Source: Epiperipatus broadwayi
Taxonomy: Eukaryota; Onychophora; Udeonychophora; Euonychophora; Peripatidae
DNA length: 64,000 nt
Direction: 5' to 3'
Assembly (NCBI GenBank): GCA_028023455.1
Contig: JAQFVV010012668.1
Coordinates: forward strand, 1,219,660 to 1,283,659
Shown here piece after piece: positions 14,254 to 24,929 of the stretch; the first letter of the stretch is position 1; the number at the start of each line of letters is the position of its first letter. The notes beneath the pieces were generated by a model. The model was given only the letters and a program-made list of their open reading frames with translations, had not been told where the DNA came from and searched no databases. A program made the position numbers and the translations under genes.

Positions 14254-15500
14254 TTCGATTTATTTATCTATGGAATTTAATTGAAGTTGAAATTGGAAGG
14301 AAAAAAATAGACAGATTACTAATCCAGATAAATAAAATAAAGAAATTCCAAAGTAAAAGATTGCGATCAGAAAAATCTTTTTAACTTTAATTAAAGATGG
14401 CGGAATTATTTTATAAAAAAAAAAGACTTTGTAACTTAAAATTAATAAAGAATGCACAAGATTATCAATGCTTATTTTTAACAAAAAAAAAGAAGATAAT
14501 ATGCGCAGAAGCTTCAAAACTGAATTGAGGTATAAAAAGAGCAAGACAATTTCGATCTAGGTCTTCTGGTTATTTTGTTCTTAGGGTTGGAGGTTTCTGT
14601 GAGAGTGACCTGGGGCAATGAAATGGGTCTGCCCAGGAATACTACTCACCTGCAAAATGAAGTCTTCATGCAAAAATGGGAATGAAGCATTGCGAACACC
14701 ATCATTTGTCACAAAAAGGTCACCTCAAAAGAGCTTCTGTGCACAACCTTAAAACAGACCAAGACCATGGAAATAGCAGTAGGAAAAATCAATTAACTTT
14801 CAATGAGCTCAGGATCCCAAGAAATATGAGTAAATTACAAGAATCTACACAAAGTTACTGGTAAGCTAAGATTATTTATTCCCGATTATGACTAAATTAA
14901 GTGTTTGCAAACCATTCTCAACTATAAGCTTATAATATACTATTAATAGACATTCCCATTGTTATTATTCAAGGGACTTTGTAGAAGCACAAGAAATTTG
15001 TAACAAGAACTTTTAATTATTTGATTAATATTAGCTGGATTAGTATATGTGTGTTCCTTTCAATTATATTAATAATTTATCATTAAATATCTTAATTTGT
15101 ATAATAAAATATTTATCTTTAATATTAACTTCATTGTGCATTGTTAATGATAGTTTATAATTTATCTTTACCAATATGCTTTGTTATTAATTAATCCCCA
15201 GGAGCAATATTCTCTCAAATATAAATTAAGTTATGGGAAATCATAATCCTGATCTTACTTTTAGTGATTTTTCTTAATTTGTGATGTGTGACATGACAGA
15301 TTGCAGCAGATTCTTGTATGAATCCTGGCACCTTTATAAAATAAATAAAAAACTGATTCCACCGGCAATACAAATTGTAATAATTAGTAGGCTAGTTAAT
15401 CAGGAAACATATCTGTTTTTAAAAAATATGAATGAAATATTTTTCTTTCTCATAGCTTGATTAACTCGTGCATTCTAGTGGGTAATTGAAGGCCTAACAC
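14254..15500 (+). repeat. R1 repeat, copy 1 (inverted partner at 21,533-22,740)
   Basis: This ~1.25-kb unit aligns by eye, with gaps, to the reverse complement of 21,533-22,740. Shared blocks include 'gttacaaagtctttttttt', 'actataagcttataatatac', 'atcctgatcttacttttag', 'attcttgtatgaat' and the terminal 'gattaact' region. Next to a conserved hydrophobic frame on the minus strand (14,260-14,544) lies an exon-like segment (14,593-14,860). No transposase, RT or tRNA boxes are visible. It may be a duplicated genomic segment or an unknown non-autonomous element. Confidence 0.75.
14593..14860 (+). other. Exon-like segment in R1 copy 1
   Basis: The segment is preceded by a pyrimidine-rich tract ending in AG (14,591-14,592) and followed by a consensus donor (TACTG|GTAAGC at 14,861). 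The R1 copy 2 equivalent keeps both a tract ending in AG and a donor at the aligned positions. The longest frame runs from Met 14,676 to the donor and is rich in His, Lys, Ser and Gln. I recognise no domain. An upstream stop closes that frame near 14,620, so a non-coding or first coding exon is more likely than an internal coding exon. Confidence 0.35.
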
Positions 15501-16635
15501 AAAATATGAAAAACATTACAAAAATATGACTTAGTTTATTAATAGGCATTGAATGAAAACAAGAGGCTATTTTTGTTAATAGAAAACCTAAACAAGTTAT
15601 TTGTGAGAGATTGGATTTTTAAAACAATACTTTTATCAAGTTGTTGCTAATGGAATTAGTTCAAAACAATTTTTTAAAAAGATATTGCACACATTTCATT
15701 AACATAGTATTATTGTAACACATATACATCATCACCTATAATCAATCAATTGGGTAAGTGCTCACAAAATTGTTTATCTATACAAGTGAAAGAATCCAAT
15801 TGTTTTATTTTTTTCTCCTTATTATAATTTGTCATTCAACAAAAGAAACTGCAAAGTATAGTATAATGGCTTCTAAAAATGATCAAATAAACAATGTAAT
15901 GCAAGTGTAAAAAATTCTTCCCTTAAGTAAATGGAGAGTAAATCCTTAAAATCCTTAGATACCTGACTCTATCCATGACTAAATTTATAAATTGAAATAA
16001 CAAGCATACAAAAAAAAAATATTCTATTACTGAGATTCCAAATGACACAAAATAAAAACAAGAGATTGGTTAGAATCGACCTAGTTAAAATTGATTGCTG
16101 TTTATGATACTGTGGCCACCAAAGTCTAAATAATTACAATTTTTTAATATTCTATTGTGTCTTCTGTTAACAAAATTATATAGAATTCATTGATTTAATA
16201 AACTAATTTTATTTAAATCACATGATAAAAACATTTAAATATTTAAAAAAATAAAATTACTTTACTTGCAAATATAGATATATTAAAATTGCACAAATTG
16301 ATATTTCTAATATATTGCGACAGAATGGGTTCGAACCCAGTCACAAATAAAGTATTTAATTGGTAGTCATGTATATATGTAAAGATATATCTAATATTTA
16401 ATTTGGTTATTACATGGTGGTGGTTTTAAATACATAAACATGGGGGGGGGAAGGGACTCTGTCATTTTTAATGATATATAGGTGTGTGTGATAAATGCAT
16501 GTATAAATGAATTGAGTAGTGAAAAGAGAGAAACAAGGTTTTTTTTTTTTGTTTCATGTTGAAAAACTAGAGTTTTTCGGCAGAACGGGATTTTATTGTT
16601 CTGTTATATTAAAACAGAAATGACGACATGAGTTA
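15501..16635. other. AT-rich DNA, no gene seen
   Basis: This stretch is mostly low-complexity AT sequence. The exceptions are a tRNA-like T-arm at 16,318-16,352 and a G-run at 16,442-16,451. Confidence 0.5.
16318..16352 (-). other. tRNA-like T-arm / B-box (possible SINE scrap)
   Basis: The palindromic 'tgggttcgaaccca' is a perfect T-arm stem-loop and matches the Pol III B-box. No convincing A-box lies at the right distance on either strand. A complete tRNA cannot be folded here, so this is at most a fragment of a tRNA gene or SINE. Confidence 0.3.
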
Positions 16636-16710
16636 TCACACTTCTACGGGTCTGGTTATTCCACCTTGAAGATCAGAAGTGAGGTAAAAAAAGAAGCTTC
16701 TAGAATCAAT

Positions 16711-16840
16711 GGAGGGGGCTATAAAAGCGAGCCACCCACAATGCATAGGATCTTTTTCCGGCAGAGCTACAATAGTAAACAACTCAACGAGTGAATATTT
16801 AAAACTATATAATGGCGATTTCAACAGACATGTCGGGGTA
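16711..16840 (+). promoter_or_regulatory. Candidate core promoter with short first exon
   Basis: A canonical TATAAAAG lies at 16,720-16,727 in a G-rich context. A pyrimidine initiator 'tctttttccgg' begins at 16,751, so the C at 16,752 is 32 bp downstream of the first TATA base, the spacing expected for a Pol II start. The initiator resembles the TCT/5'-TOP type of translation-machinery genes. A start codon follows at 16,811 (atATGGCG). After eight codons (Met-Ala-Ile-Ser-Thr-Asp-Met-Ser) plus two bases, a donor-like gg|GTAAG occurs at 16,837. If unspliced, the frame stops at that GTAAG. I do not recognise the protein and find no second exon downstream. Confidence 0.45.
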
Positions 16841-16949
16841 AGAAAAGCCACATCGGATTCAAGCCCCTGATCCCAACTTGCTGCAGCTGCTTCCATAAAA
16901 CCAGGATACCTCGAATAACACATAATTCCAGTGTGGAATCAAATAAACC

Positions 16950-17705
16950 TCATCAGCCAATGGATATAGAAAAATCTAAGATCGCTACCTTGAATGAACT
17001 AATTACCTGAGGAATGGAACTATAGAACAATAAATAAAATAAATAAAAAATTGCTTCTGCTACTTCCCGGGAAAGCAGGTAAAGAACTCTCATTATTAAT
17101 CTGTTAAAAATCTTCTTATAAAAAAGAAATTTTTGTGTTTTTATAATCAGTGAAAGGTGACTTGTGAAATAACTTTATAAAAATTCTTTAAAGTGTCGCT
17201 CCATTATGGACGTACAAAAGCAATGAGGGTAAAAGTCACATGATACGAATTTTCGTAGTATCGATTTTTACTACTTAAGATATGTTGTGAAATCTATGAG
17301 CGAATGACGTATGATTGTGATAAAAAAAGGGAAAAATGACAGAGTGCTAAATATTATTATTATTTCTTTGTATTCAATAAACATATATCAAGAAAGTAAA
17401 GTACTGACTCAGTTTGATTGTTTATAAAATCATTTTATTTGGTTTAGGATTGTTTAGATATTTTTAGACTTAAAAATACAAATAAAAGTGAACTCTTTAC
17501 CCCATTCATAGCTACTCACGGCTATGACGTCACCCGACCATGAGACTGAGCTAGCTGGTGGTCAGAACCTCTCTCACATTCCATAAATAGTATTCTTGTT
17601 GGTGATATATCTACTTCGTGTAATACTTATATCCATATAAGTTTGGCGCTTGGTGTCCCTGGACGACCATAAATATGCGCTGGGGATATATCACAATTGC
17701 GAGAA
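16950..17705. promoter_or_regulatory. CpG-richer island with CRE-like motifs
   Basis: Compared with its flanks, this stretch holds many CpG dinucleotides. It also holds a 'tgacgtca' cAMP-response-element palindrome at 17,524-17,531 and a half-site 'atgacgta' near 17,305. A second donor-like site, 'aaagcag|gtaaag', follows a short C/G-rich block near 17,080. A 'gtgatatatc' block near 17,601 recurs inverted as 'gatatatcac' near 17,685, around a GC-rich core ('ggtgtccctggacgacc'). Regulatory function is inferred from composition and motifs only. Confidence 0.35.
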
Positions 17706-17849
17706 TGACCACAAGTTTAAATAGTAATATTTTTTAGGTTGAATTGATTAATTAAATATTAATATGCCTCATACATATTTGATAGTACATACGTGTCTAG
17801 TGAGAGGTAAATATGGGTTTTGTTATAATATATATATATATAATTGCTT

Positions 17850-18180
17850 AACTGAAACACATAGGCTTATTATATACCCGTGTCTATATATGAAATATAT
17901 GGGTATATGAGCACATACTTTCACACAACCCACCACTCTCCACACCATCTCATAACACTGATACACTTGAATACATATATGTTGAAAAGATAAATAATCA
18001 CCAATATACATATTTCATACTAAACCAGCAATCATCAGTTGGTCCAGATTGCCATCTCTATACATATATGCTATAAATGCTCAGATATATATTAAGATAG
18101 CCAATCCTCATACTTTAATGGACAGGCTTCAATCCATTCCACACTCCAACTCTTCAATCATCCATTCAATTGAAAATCTT
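17850..18180 (+). repeat. Dispersed ~410-bp repeat, copy D (truncated)
   Basis: It matches copy A from 'aactgaaacacataggc' to 'attgaaaatctt', sharing for example 'cataacactgatacacttga' and 'atcagttggtccagatt'. It ends where copy A would continue with 'gatgatggaatgctc'. The lone copy here shows that the family is dispersed and that the 0-1.2 kb cluster is not a single local palindrome. Confidence 0.8.
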
Positions 18181-20148
18181 CAATTTTATTATAATTTTTT
18201 GTGTATTCTCATTCAATACACAAAAATGATAATGGAGAGCTAATTTCCCATTAACATGACCAGAACATTTTGAAACATTTAGGTAAACAATATAACTGAA
18301 AAATCTGCATTACTGCATATTAGTAGATCTACAATTGTATTCCTTCATATATGATATTCATTATAGGACTTATAAATTAAAGAGACAAAAAAAAAACATA
18401 ATTTCATTTAGCATGTGATAAAATGTTTTAAATTTTTGCAAAAGACATAGGTAAAAAAAAAACACAGGGCCTTGATAAATGTGAGGTCGTGTGATGTCAC
18501 AATGCACTCAAGCCAGCTCTGTGCATAAGACTAGGGATGATGAAGTTTATCTTGCACAAAGGCACCTCACACAGTGGGTCTAAATACAGACATCATTGTC
18601 CTATTACCATATAATACAAATTTTATATAATATTTCATTTGAGAATGTGCTTTATCATTATGAAATTACAAGAACAAAATTTAATAAGCAATCATTACTT
18701 TTTTCAATACAATATGTATTGCTATTGAATCTGCAATTGTAAAGATACAATTTTGTTGGATTTATTATAGTGAAATAAATGAAGGTTTAATATATTTTAT
18801 GGTGTAATTGAGCATGGTTTTCATGAAAAAAGCAGATCCCTTTACATTATAAAGATTATTCAAAATCATTACAGAGAGATGAAATATTGATTGATTATTA
18901 TGAAAAACCATACACTAGAATTGATAGCTCAAGTTAGACAAGTGGTTTTTCTAAAGAGGAAAGGAAAAACTTATCTGCAGAAGAGATTAACAGATAATAT
19001 TTCCAAGACATTAGTGAACAAACCAAATGATTAGAATAACATATAGATGTATACCTAGTTCTACTTCTTCAGCAGAAGTAAGCAATAGCGCAAAGTGTAA
19101 AATTTAGAGGCACCACGCTGTTACGTAAAATATAAAACACAATATTTACTAATAATAGCGTGAAAGGCTGAAACCTTTGACAAATATTTGATAATGTTTT
19201 ACAGAAATTTATAATTATTATCCAAGTAAAACAGATTTCATATATATTTTTTACAATCTCTGGATCACAATTTGTAACCTTCCACTCCTCTCTAATAACT
19301 ATAAATTCAGTTATGAACATCTGTTTGTACATGCATATATATACACCCAAGCACGCACACTCATTTGTAGTATTATTTATTTGTTTCACTCAATAAAGTA
19401 AAATCATGATTTATTTTTTTTAATTTAACATGTTAAAGAAAAGTGTGATAATTTAAAATAAAATAAAAATACAAAAAAAACAACAACTAACAAACACAAA
19501 AGGATAGTTTCACGATGCTTTTTATTATTTTTTATCTTCTAAATAACAACAATTAATAAAAAAAATCCTGAAAGATTTAGTCACAAAGTAAAATGTATTG
19601 TACAATAAGGTTAAGATAAAATGAATAGACACAAAAGAAATAAACAAACTACACAAATCAATTTCCTTTTGCACTACTATTAAGATTACAACAAGAGTTG
19701 ATAATTATGCATTCCCCTTATTTATTTATTTCACTACACTTTCAACAATAATAAAAAAAGCTTCTAACAAGAAATAAAATTAATCATTTCCAAGCAGTAT
19801 AACCAAGATATATATATTCCAATATTCACAAATATAAATAAAATTTTTAATTAAATGTATATATTTTTTTGAAATCCACAAACAATTACGGTAAAAAAAT
19901 TTATTTCAGTAATTAAACTTTTTAATATGGGGATTTTCTCACAATAGGGATTACTATCTGAAAAATTTCCAGATCTACGCACATTCGAACCCCATCATGT
20001 ACATGCAAAAATAATGTCCTAATTTAAAAATATATAATTTTACAATATGAATATGTATATTAAATTATCCAAAGCTGCACAGTGTTATTAAATATTGGAT
20101 ATTAACAATAGATATCAGATGTTGTTAATAAATAAGTCATTAGAAGAA
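18181..20148. other. AT-rich DNA, one GC-richer patch
   Basis: No gene was found. A patch at about 18,460-18,600 is richer in GC ('gtgaggtcgtgtgatgtcac') but has no sustained frame and no recognised motif. A 'ttcgaacccc' B-box-like string lies near 19,985 without a matching A-box. Confidence 0.45.
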
Positions 20149-20215
20149 TGAATTAAACCTGGGAAAATCTACGATTCATATACGCGACGCCTTATTGATT
20201 AAGTGGTAATTATAT
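20149..20215 (-). pseudogene. Decayed tRNA-Arg-like sequence or SINE head
   Basis: On the minus strand the order 'taatcaataaggcgtc', 'gaatcgtagatttt', 'aggtttaattc' follows the layout of an arginine-type tRNA: D-arm/A-box, anticodon-arm remnant, variable region, then a T-arm/B-box with several mismatches. The anticodon stem no longer pairs well. It could be an old tRNA pseudogene or the 5' head of a tRNA-derived SINE. Confidence 0.4.
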
Positions 20216-20448
20216 AAGAGCATTTTATATCTTTGTCTCCTTTTAGGTTATTTATAAATTGTACTTCATAAAAGAAGTTCATTAAGAACAACATTTATAT
20301 AAATAGAATATTGAAAAGTGTTATGATGTAATATTTAAATCTGTCTATTAACAAGTATTTATAATTATAAACTAATGAGTTTCTATGTTCCACTTTTTTA
20401 ATAGCAGTAATACGTTATTCAACAACCATTAACTCAAAATTTATATTA

Positions 20449-21532
20449 TTTTATCATCATCATCGTTTTCAAACGTTATCGATGCATTGCAGAATTAAAG
20501 ACTTTCCAAGTTCAATCCAGTTTCTCGATCTCTAACCTCTCTTATCTATATCATACCAGCATACTTCTAATTTCATACATCCATCTCATATAAAACTTCT
20601 TTCCAGGTCTTCTAAATCTATGAAATCTGGTTTATGATTTCAGCTGTCCATCTATTACCTTTTCTAGAAATACATCCAGCTAAATTCCACTTGTCTTTTA
20701 ATTTTTTTTAATGATGTCAGTAACACCTGTTTGTTCTCTCACACAAGTATTTCATTTTTGTTTTCTTCTTGCTATACCTAATAAACAACTCTCCATATTT
20801 ATTGAATAATCTCAAATTTCTGTATAGCTCTTTTGTTAAATGTCTAAGTCTCAAATACATAAGTAAGAACTGATAAATACATTTATTAAATATCTTCCTT
20901 TTCAAACATATAGACATATTTTAATATTAAATTATTTTTATCAATTCTATGATTAATTTCATTCATTATATTTCCTTCTGTAGGAATAATCTAACCAAGA
21001 TCTATGTAGTTGCTAATTTCTTCTAACTTATTAATAATTTTTTTTTGTTTTTCTTTTGAGAAAATCCATTGAACATTACTATCTTTTTTTAACATTTACC
21101 TTTAATCCTACTTTTATAGGATAACTCTTACAACATTTCCTGAAGCCCCTAAGCATTATTTGTAAAGACAAAATCTAGGTGATTTAAATTATATTAATTT
21201 ACTGTTACTCCCTTCGCTTCCCATTTTAATCTACAGATTACTTCTTGGAAAAATTCCAAAAATTTTTGGAGATATAGAATCAGTGTCAGTATAGCTTTCT
21301 TAATGTTAATATTTATAGTATCATTTATGTAATCTAATAGTTGCTGTTGCATTTATATAAATATTCTTCAGAATATGACAATATTATCAGCCTATATCTT
21401 GATGATCCAATGCTTTAATCACTAAAAAAAATGCTTTTAATATCAAATGCCTTTTTATAATTTACAAATCCAAAGCATAATGGCAACTCAAATTCAGTGG
21501 TTCTTTCTATAATTTCTCTGTTTTTTATGTTC
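20449..21532 (-). mobile_element. RTE-like LINE, 3' half (fragment A)
   Basis: Read on the minus strand it begins within the reverse transcriptase: motif A region 'LPLCFGFVNYKKAFD' near 21,450-21,500, then a stop. It continues through a conserved C-terminal stretch (frame 20,917-20,717, with 'ICLKRKIFNKCI', 'HLTKELYRNLRL' and 'ERTNRCY'), and ends at a (GAT)n-type tail at 20,453-20,464. These motifs are the RTE-type order of RT palm followed by the post-RT region. Many stops and frameshifts show it is dead. Its 5' edge abuts the R1 copy 2 unit at about 21,532, and the last ~210 bp recur at 22,898-23,101. Confidence 0.8.
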
Positions 21533-22740
21533 TGGTAAGCTTATATTACACACTCAAATGCGTGTAAGTTAATCAAACTATGTAAAAGAAAATATATTCT
21601 GCTCATTTATAAGTCTGGACATTTCAAGAACCTAGTTATATTTCCTGATTAATTGGCCTAATAATTATTATGATTTGTATTGCCAGTGGAATCAGTTTAA
21701 ACAAGGGCACCAGAATTCATACAAGAATTCACTGATATCTGTCACGACACATCGAAAATTAAGAAGTAAATAACTAAAAGTAAGATCAGGATTGTTTCTA
21801 GTCACTTAACTTGTATTAATGTTTCTCCAGGGCTTAACTAAACAAGCATATTGGCAAAGGTAATTTATACATAATAACTTATAATGAACATTAATAATGC
21901 ACAATGAAATTAATATAAGGAGTAAATATTTTATTAATACAAATGAAAATATGTAATGATAAATTATTAATATAATTGAAAAGAATACACCCATGCTAAT
22001 CCAATTAATATTAAATTAAAACAGTTCTTATTTCAATATTCTTAGGTCATAAATAAAAGTCTTTTGAATAATGAATAGCAAATGTCTATACTGGTAGTAT
22101 ATTATAAGCTTATAGTTTAGGTGAGTTTGCAAACAATTTAGTCATAGATCAAGAATAAATAATCTCTTAAACTTACCCATTTTGTAGTACGCATTTTGAA
22201 GATCTAATTGGAATTAACTAGTTTAACTCTGTCAACATTTTGTATGTTTTTGGTCTGTCCTAAGGCTAAACTGGAAGATTTTTTCTGTGTTTGTAAATGC
22301 ATCAGTTCCACTCCTACCAGACAACTTACTTCAGCACATGAGTAGTAGTCCTGCATATTAGTCTGGGATAGGACATTTTCTCTATCCAGGACCAACAGAA
22401 ACTGTTAATTAAGAAAAAGACACAAGACCAGGTTTGAAGTTTTTCTGCTTCTTTTATAGCTTTGGGTCAGTTTTTAGACTGTGCGTAGACTTTGATCTTT
22501 TTAGTAAAAATACACGTTAATAATCTTGTGCATTCTTTATTTGTTTTAAGTTACAAAGTCTTTTTTTTATATAAAATAATTCTACCACCTTTAACTAGCT
22601 TCAAAAAGATTTTAGTGATTGTAATCTTTTACTTTGGAATCTATTTCTTTTATTTATCTAGATTAGTAATTTGCATGCCTTTTTTATTCCTTCCAATTTC
22701 AACTTTAATTAAATTATGTAGATAAATATGAAACAAAAAA
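21533..22740 (-). repeat. R1 repeat, copy 2 (inverted partner of 14,254-15,500)
   Basis: This is the reverse complement of R1 copy 1 over its length, with indels. It keeps a hydrophobic frame at 22,492-22,725 (plus) that aligns with 14,544-14,260 (minus); both share 'NLVHSL', 'LSYKVFF', 'FYFGI' and 'LVIC'. It lies between two ~200-bp direct copies of RTE sequence (21,318-21,530 and 22,898-23,101), as though placed inside a pre-existing RTE element. Confidence 0.75.
22177..22401 (-). other. Exon-like segment in R1 copy 2
   Basis: The acceptor is a T-rich tract ending 'taattaacag' (AG at 22,403-22,402). The donor is 'aaatgg|gtaagt' (GT at 22,176-22,175). Both align with sites bordering 14,593-14,860. 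One frame is open from the first base for 64 codons and stops 28 bases before the donor; the other two close early. The product has no domain I recognise. A terminal coding exon is inconsistent with the downstream donor, so a non-coding exon or pseudo-exon is possible. Confidence 0.35.
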
Positions 22741-22897
22741 TTAACTTTCATTATATGTTTAAAAAAAAATTATACTAATTAAAAAAAAATTAAATGGTGT
22801 CTTTTAAAAGATCTTTAAATTTTAATTTTTTTTTTTTTTTAGTTTTTAAATATTACCAAATGCCAATATATTTTAACCATATATCTGTAAAACAGCT

Positions 22898-24650
22898 CAA
22901 TATCATTATGAAATCTAATAGCTGCTGTTGCATTTCTATAAATATTCTTCAGAATATGACAATATTCTCAGCCTATATCTTGATGATCCAATGCTTTAAT
23001 CACTGAAAAAATGCTTTTAAAATCAAATGCCTTTTTATAATTTACAAATCCAAAGCATAATGGCAACTTAAATTCATTGGCTCTTTCTATAATTTCTCTG
23101 TACTAAAATCATTTTTAAATCCAGCTTATCTTTTGATTGATGAAAATCCAACATTCAAGTGCAGATGAGTTATAATTATGTTGGTAAACATTTTAATACA
23201 ACTGATAAAAGACTGTTAAATGTGAAATTTATAGTATCTTATTTAACATTTTTTTTACATATTAATACTAAATTCTTCCAATCATTCTGGTAAATATTTA
23301 TTATTTAGATATTTGGTATATAACCTTGCCAAATTTTTTTCTATTTCTGAGCCTGCTTCTTATATGATATGAATTATAATTCCATCATTACCCGAAGACT
23401 TTTCCTACTTTACAGATTTAATTGTATATTTCACTTCTTTGTTTAAAACTCATGGTAATTGAGAAGATATAGTAATTGCATGAGGTACTTTTCTTGTTCT
23501 TAATTGCTATACAATTCTTGATATAATTCTTTTACAGATTTCATAATATCATAATTCCATTTTTTTTATTGCAGACATATGTTTCTTACCAATATCAAGA
23601 TGTTGCTTTACACTTTTGAGACTTTTATTCTCTTCTATAGCTATGTTTTCTTATGTCATTAGTAATTCTTTGTTATATCATTTTAGAAAATTTTGGATAT
23701 TCAATCCTTTTTAATGCATTATTTTTATATATTTTCACATAAATTATTTTGTCTCAGTAGAAATTTTACTGGTTAATTGCTGCTTTTTTTTGTACCAGCT
23801 ATCTTTGATTAAGTTTTTATAAATGTATCAGTTATCTTCCTATTGCTTTTGTTCAAATCTGAATCATATTCAAAATCTGTTAGTATTTGAAACAATTTGA
23901 AAGTTCTAATTTTAATTCATTGGAATGTTTCTGAAGTTTATGAATATCAGTGGGAATACTGTTTTCCTTAATAATTTTTCTCTATCCAGTTTAGTGTTAA
24001 CATGCATTTTATATCTCGCTAATTGATGGACATTTCCTGTTTTGAATTTATTAAAAACATTACAATATTGAAATAAATATTTTCTGTTAGTTGATATATA
24101 ATCCAAATTCTGCTATACCTTCAAATGGATGCCTCCACATTCCATTTCTGTTTAGCATTTTTCTTAAAGAAAGAATTCATAATATAAAGGTTTTTTTTAT
24201 AAACTTTATTAGTTTATGTCTTCACTCATTTTTATCACAATAATCAAATTTACTCACAAAATTTTCATCTTTCAATTATTTACCAGTTTTAACTTAAAGT
24301 TTACCATGACAATTTTAAACTTTTTTTTTTTCATCTTTATAAAAATCCTCTATTTCTTCATGACAATGAGAACTTGATGGGACATAAATATGAATTATCT
24401 GCATTTGGTATCTATCCTCAAGTTGAATAATTAATCTTATCACACTGACTGATACATCATCAGTCTCCACATTTGACAACTACCATTAAGTTGACTAATT
24501 AATCTTGCCACCCTGTCTAATACATCATCAGTCTCTGCAATGTTGTTGTTCTAGTATTTTTATAATGAATCTTATACTACTTGTGCATCAATGTTTGTGT
24601 CTTTGTAGTAAAGTACATTTCCATTTTTAAAATCAATTATCTCTTCACCT
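22898..24650 (-). mobile_element. RTE-like LINE, endonuclease to RT start (fragment B)
   Basis: On the minus strand from 24,650 the order is: endonuclease N-terminal region ('EEIIDFKNGNVLYYKD'), central endonuclease strand ('IIHIYVPSSSHCHEEIEDFY', about 24,350-24,410), pre-RT linker ('KSSGNDGIII', about 23,383-23,402), and RT motif A ('FGFVNYKKAFD', about 23,040). The fragment stops at about 22,898. This is the upstream half of the RTE whose downstream half is at 20,449-21,532, with a ~200-bp overlap between the two. Frameshifts and stops are frequent. The family assignment rests on remembered RTE motifs. Confidence 0.75.
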
Positions 24651-24660
24651 TCATAAAGTC

Positions 24661-24927
24661 CTATAATGTGTTATTTAATATTAGACAGTTATTCTTCCAG
24701 TTGTTGCAATCTTCCTTCATTTGAAAGTAATCTGCAGTTTCAAATACTTTAATTAAAAGGTTGACATCAAATCGCAACCTGAGTCTGCCAAGAGTTTCTT
24801 TGGCTGGCAATTTTACATCCTGTAAATGAGAGCCATGATTTAGTCTTGTTCGTCCTAATTGTGAATATCTATTTTTAAAAAAACCATCATTTACACACAC
24901 ATTCATTCTAGTTTGAATAAAACTCAA
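24661..24927 (-). mobile_element. RTE-like endonuclease C-terminus/linker fragment
   Basis: An 88-codon open frame contains 'LNHGSHLQDVKLP' and 'LGRLRLRFDVNLL', followed by 'FETADYFQMK'. This resembles the end of the RTE endonuclease and the start of the linker to RT. It lies upstream (in minus sense) of the endonuclease N-terminal part of fragment B, so it is out of order. It must belong to a second RTE copy or a rearranged piece. The segment before 'LNHGSHLQ' appears collapsed by an internal deletion. Confidence 0.45.
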
Positions 24928-24929
24928 CT

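Noticed and set aside
16318-16352. Complete tRNA gene at the palindromic 'gggttcgaaccc'
   Set aside because: No acceptor stem or A-box at the right distance on either strand; only a T-arm remains.
16636-16923. 95-codon open frame on the minus strand
   Set aside because: It overlaps the better-supported plus-strand promoter/first-exon signals, and the product shows no family or domain. It is probably a by-product of the GC-richer island.
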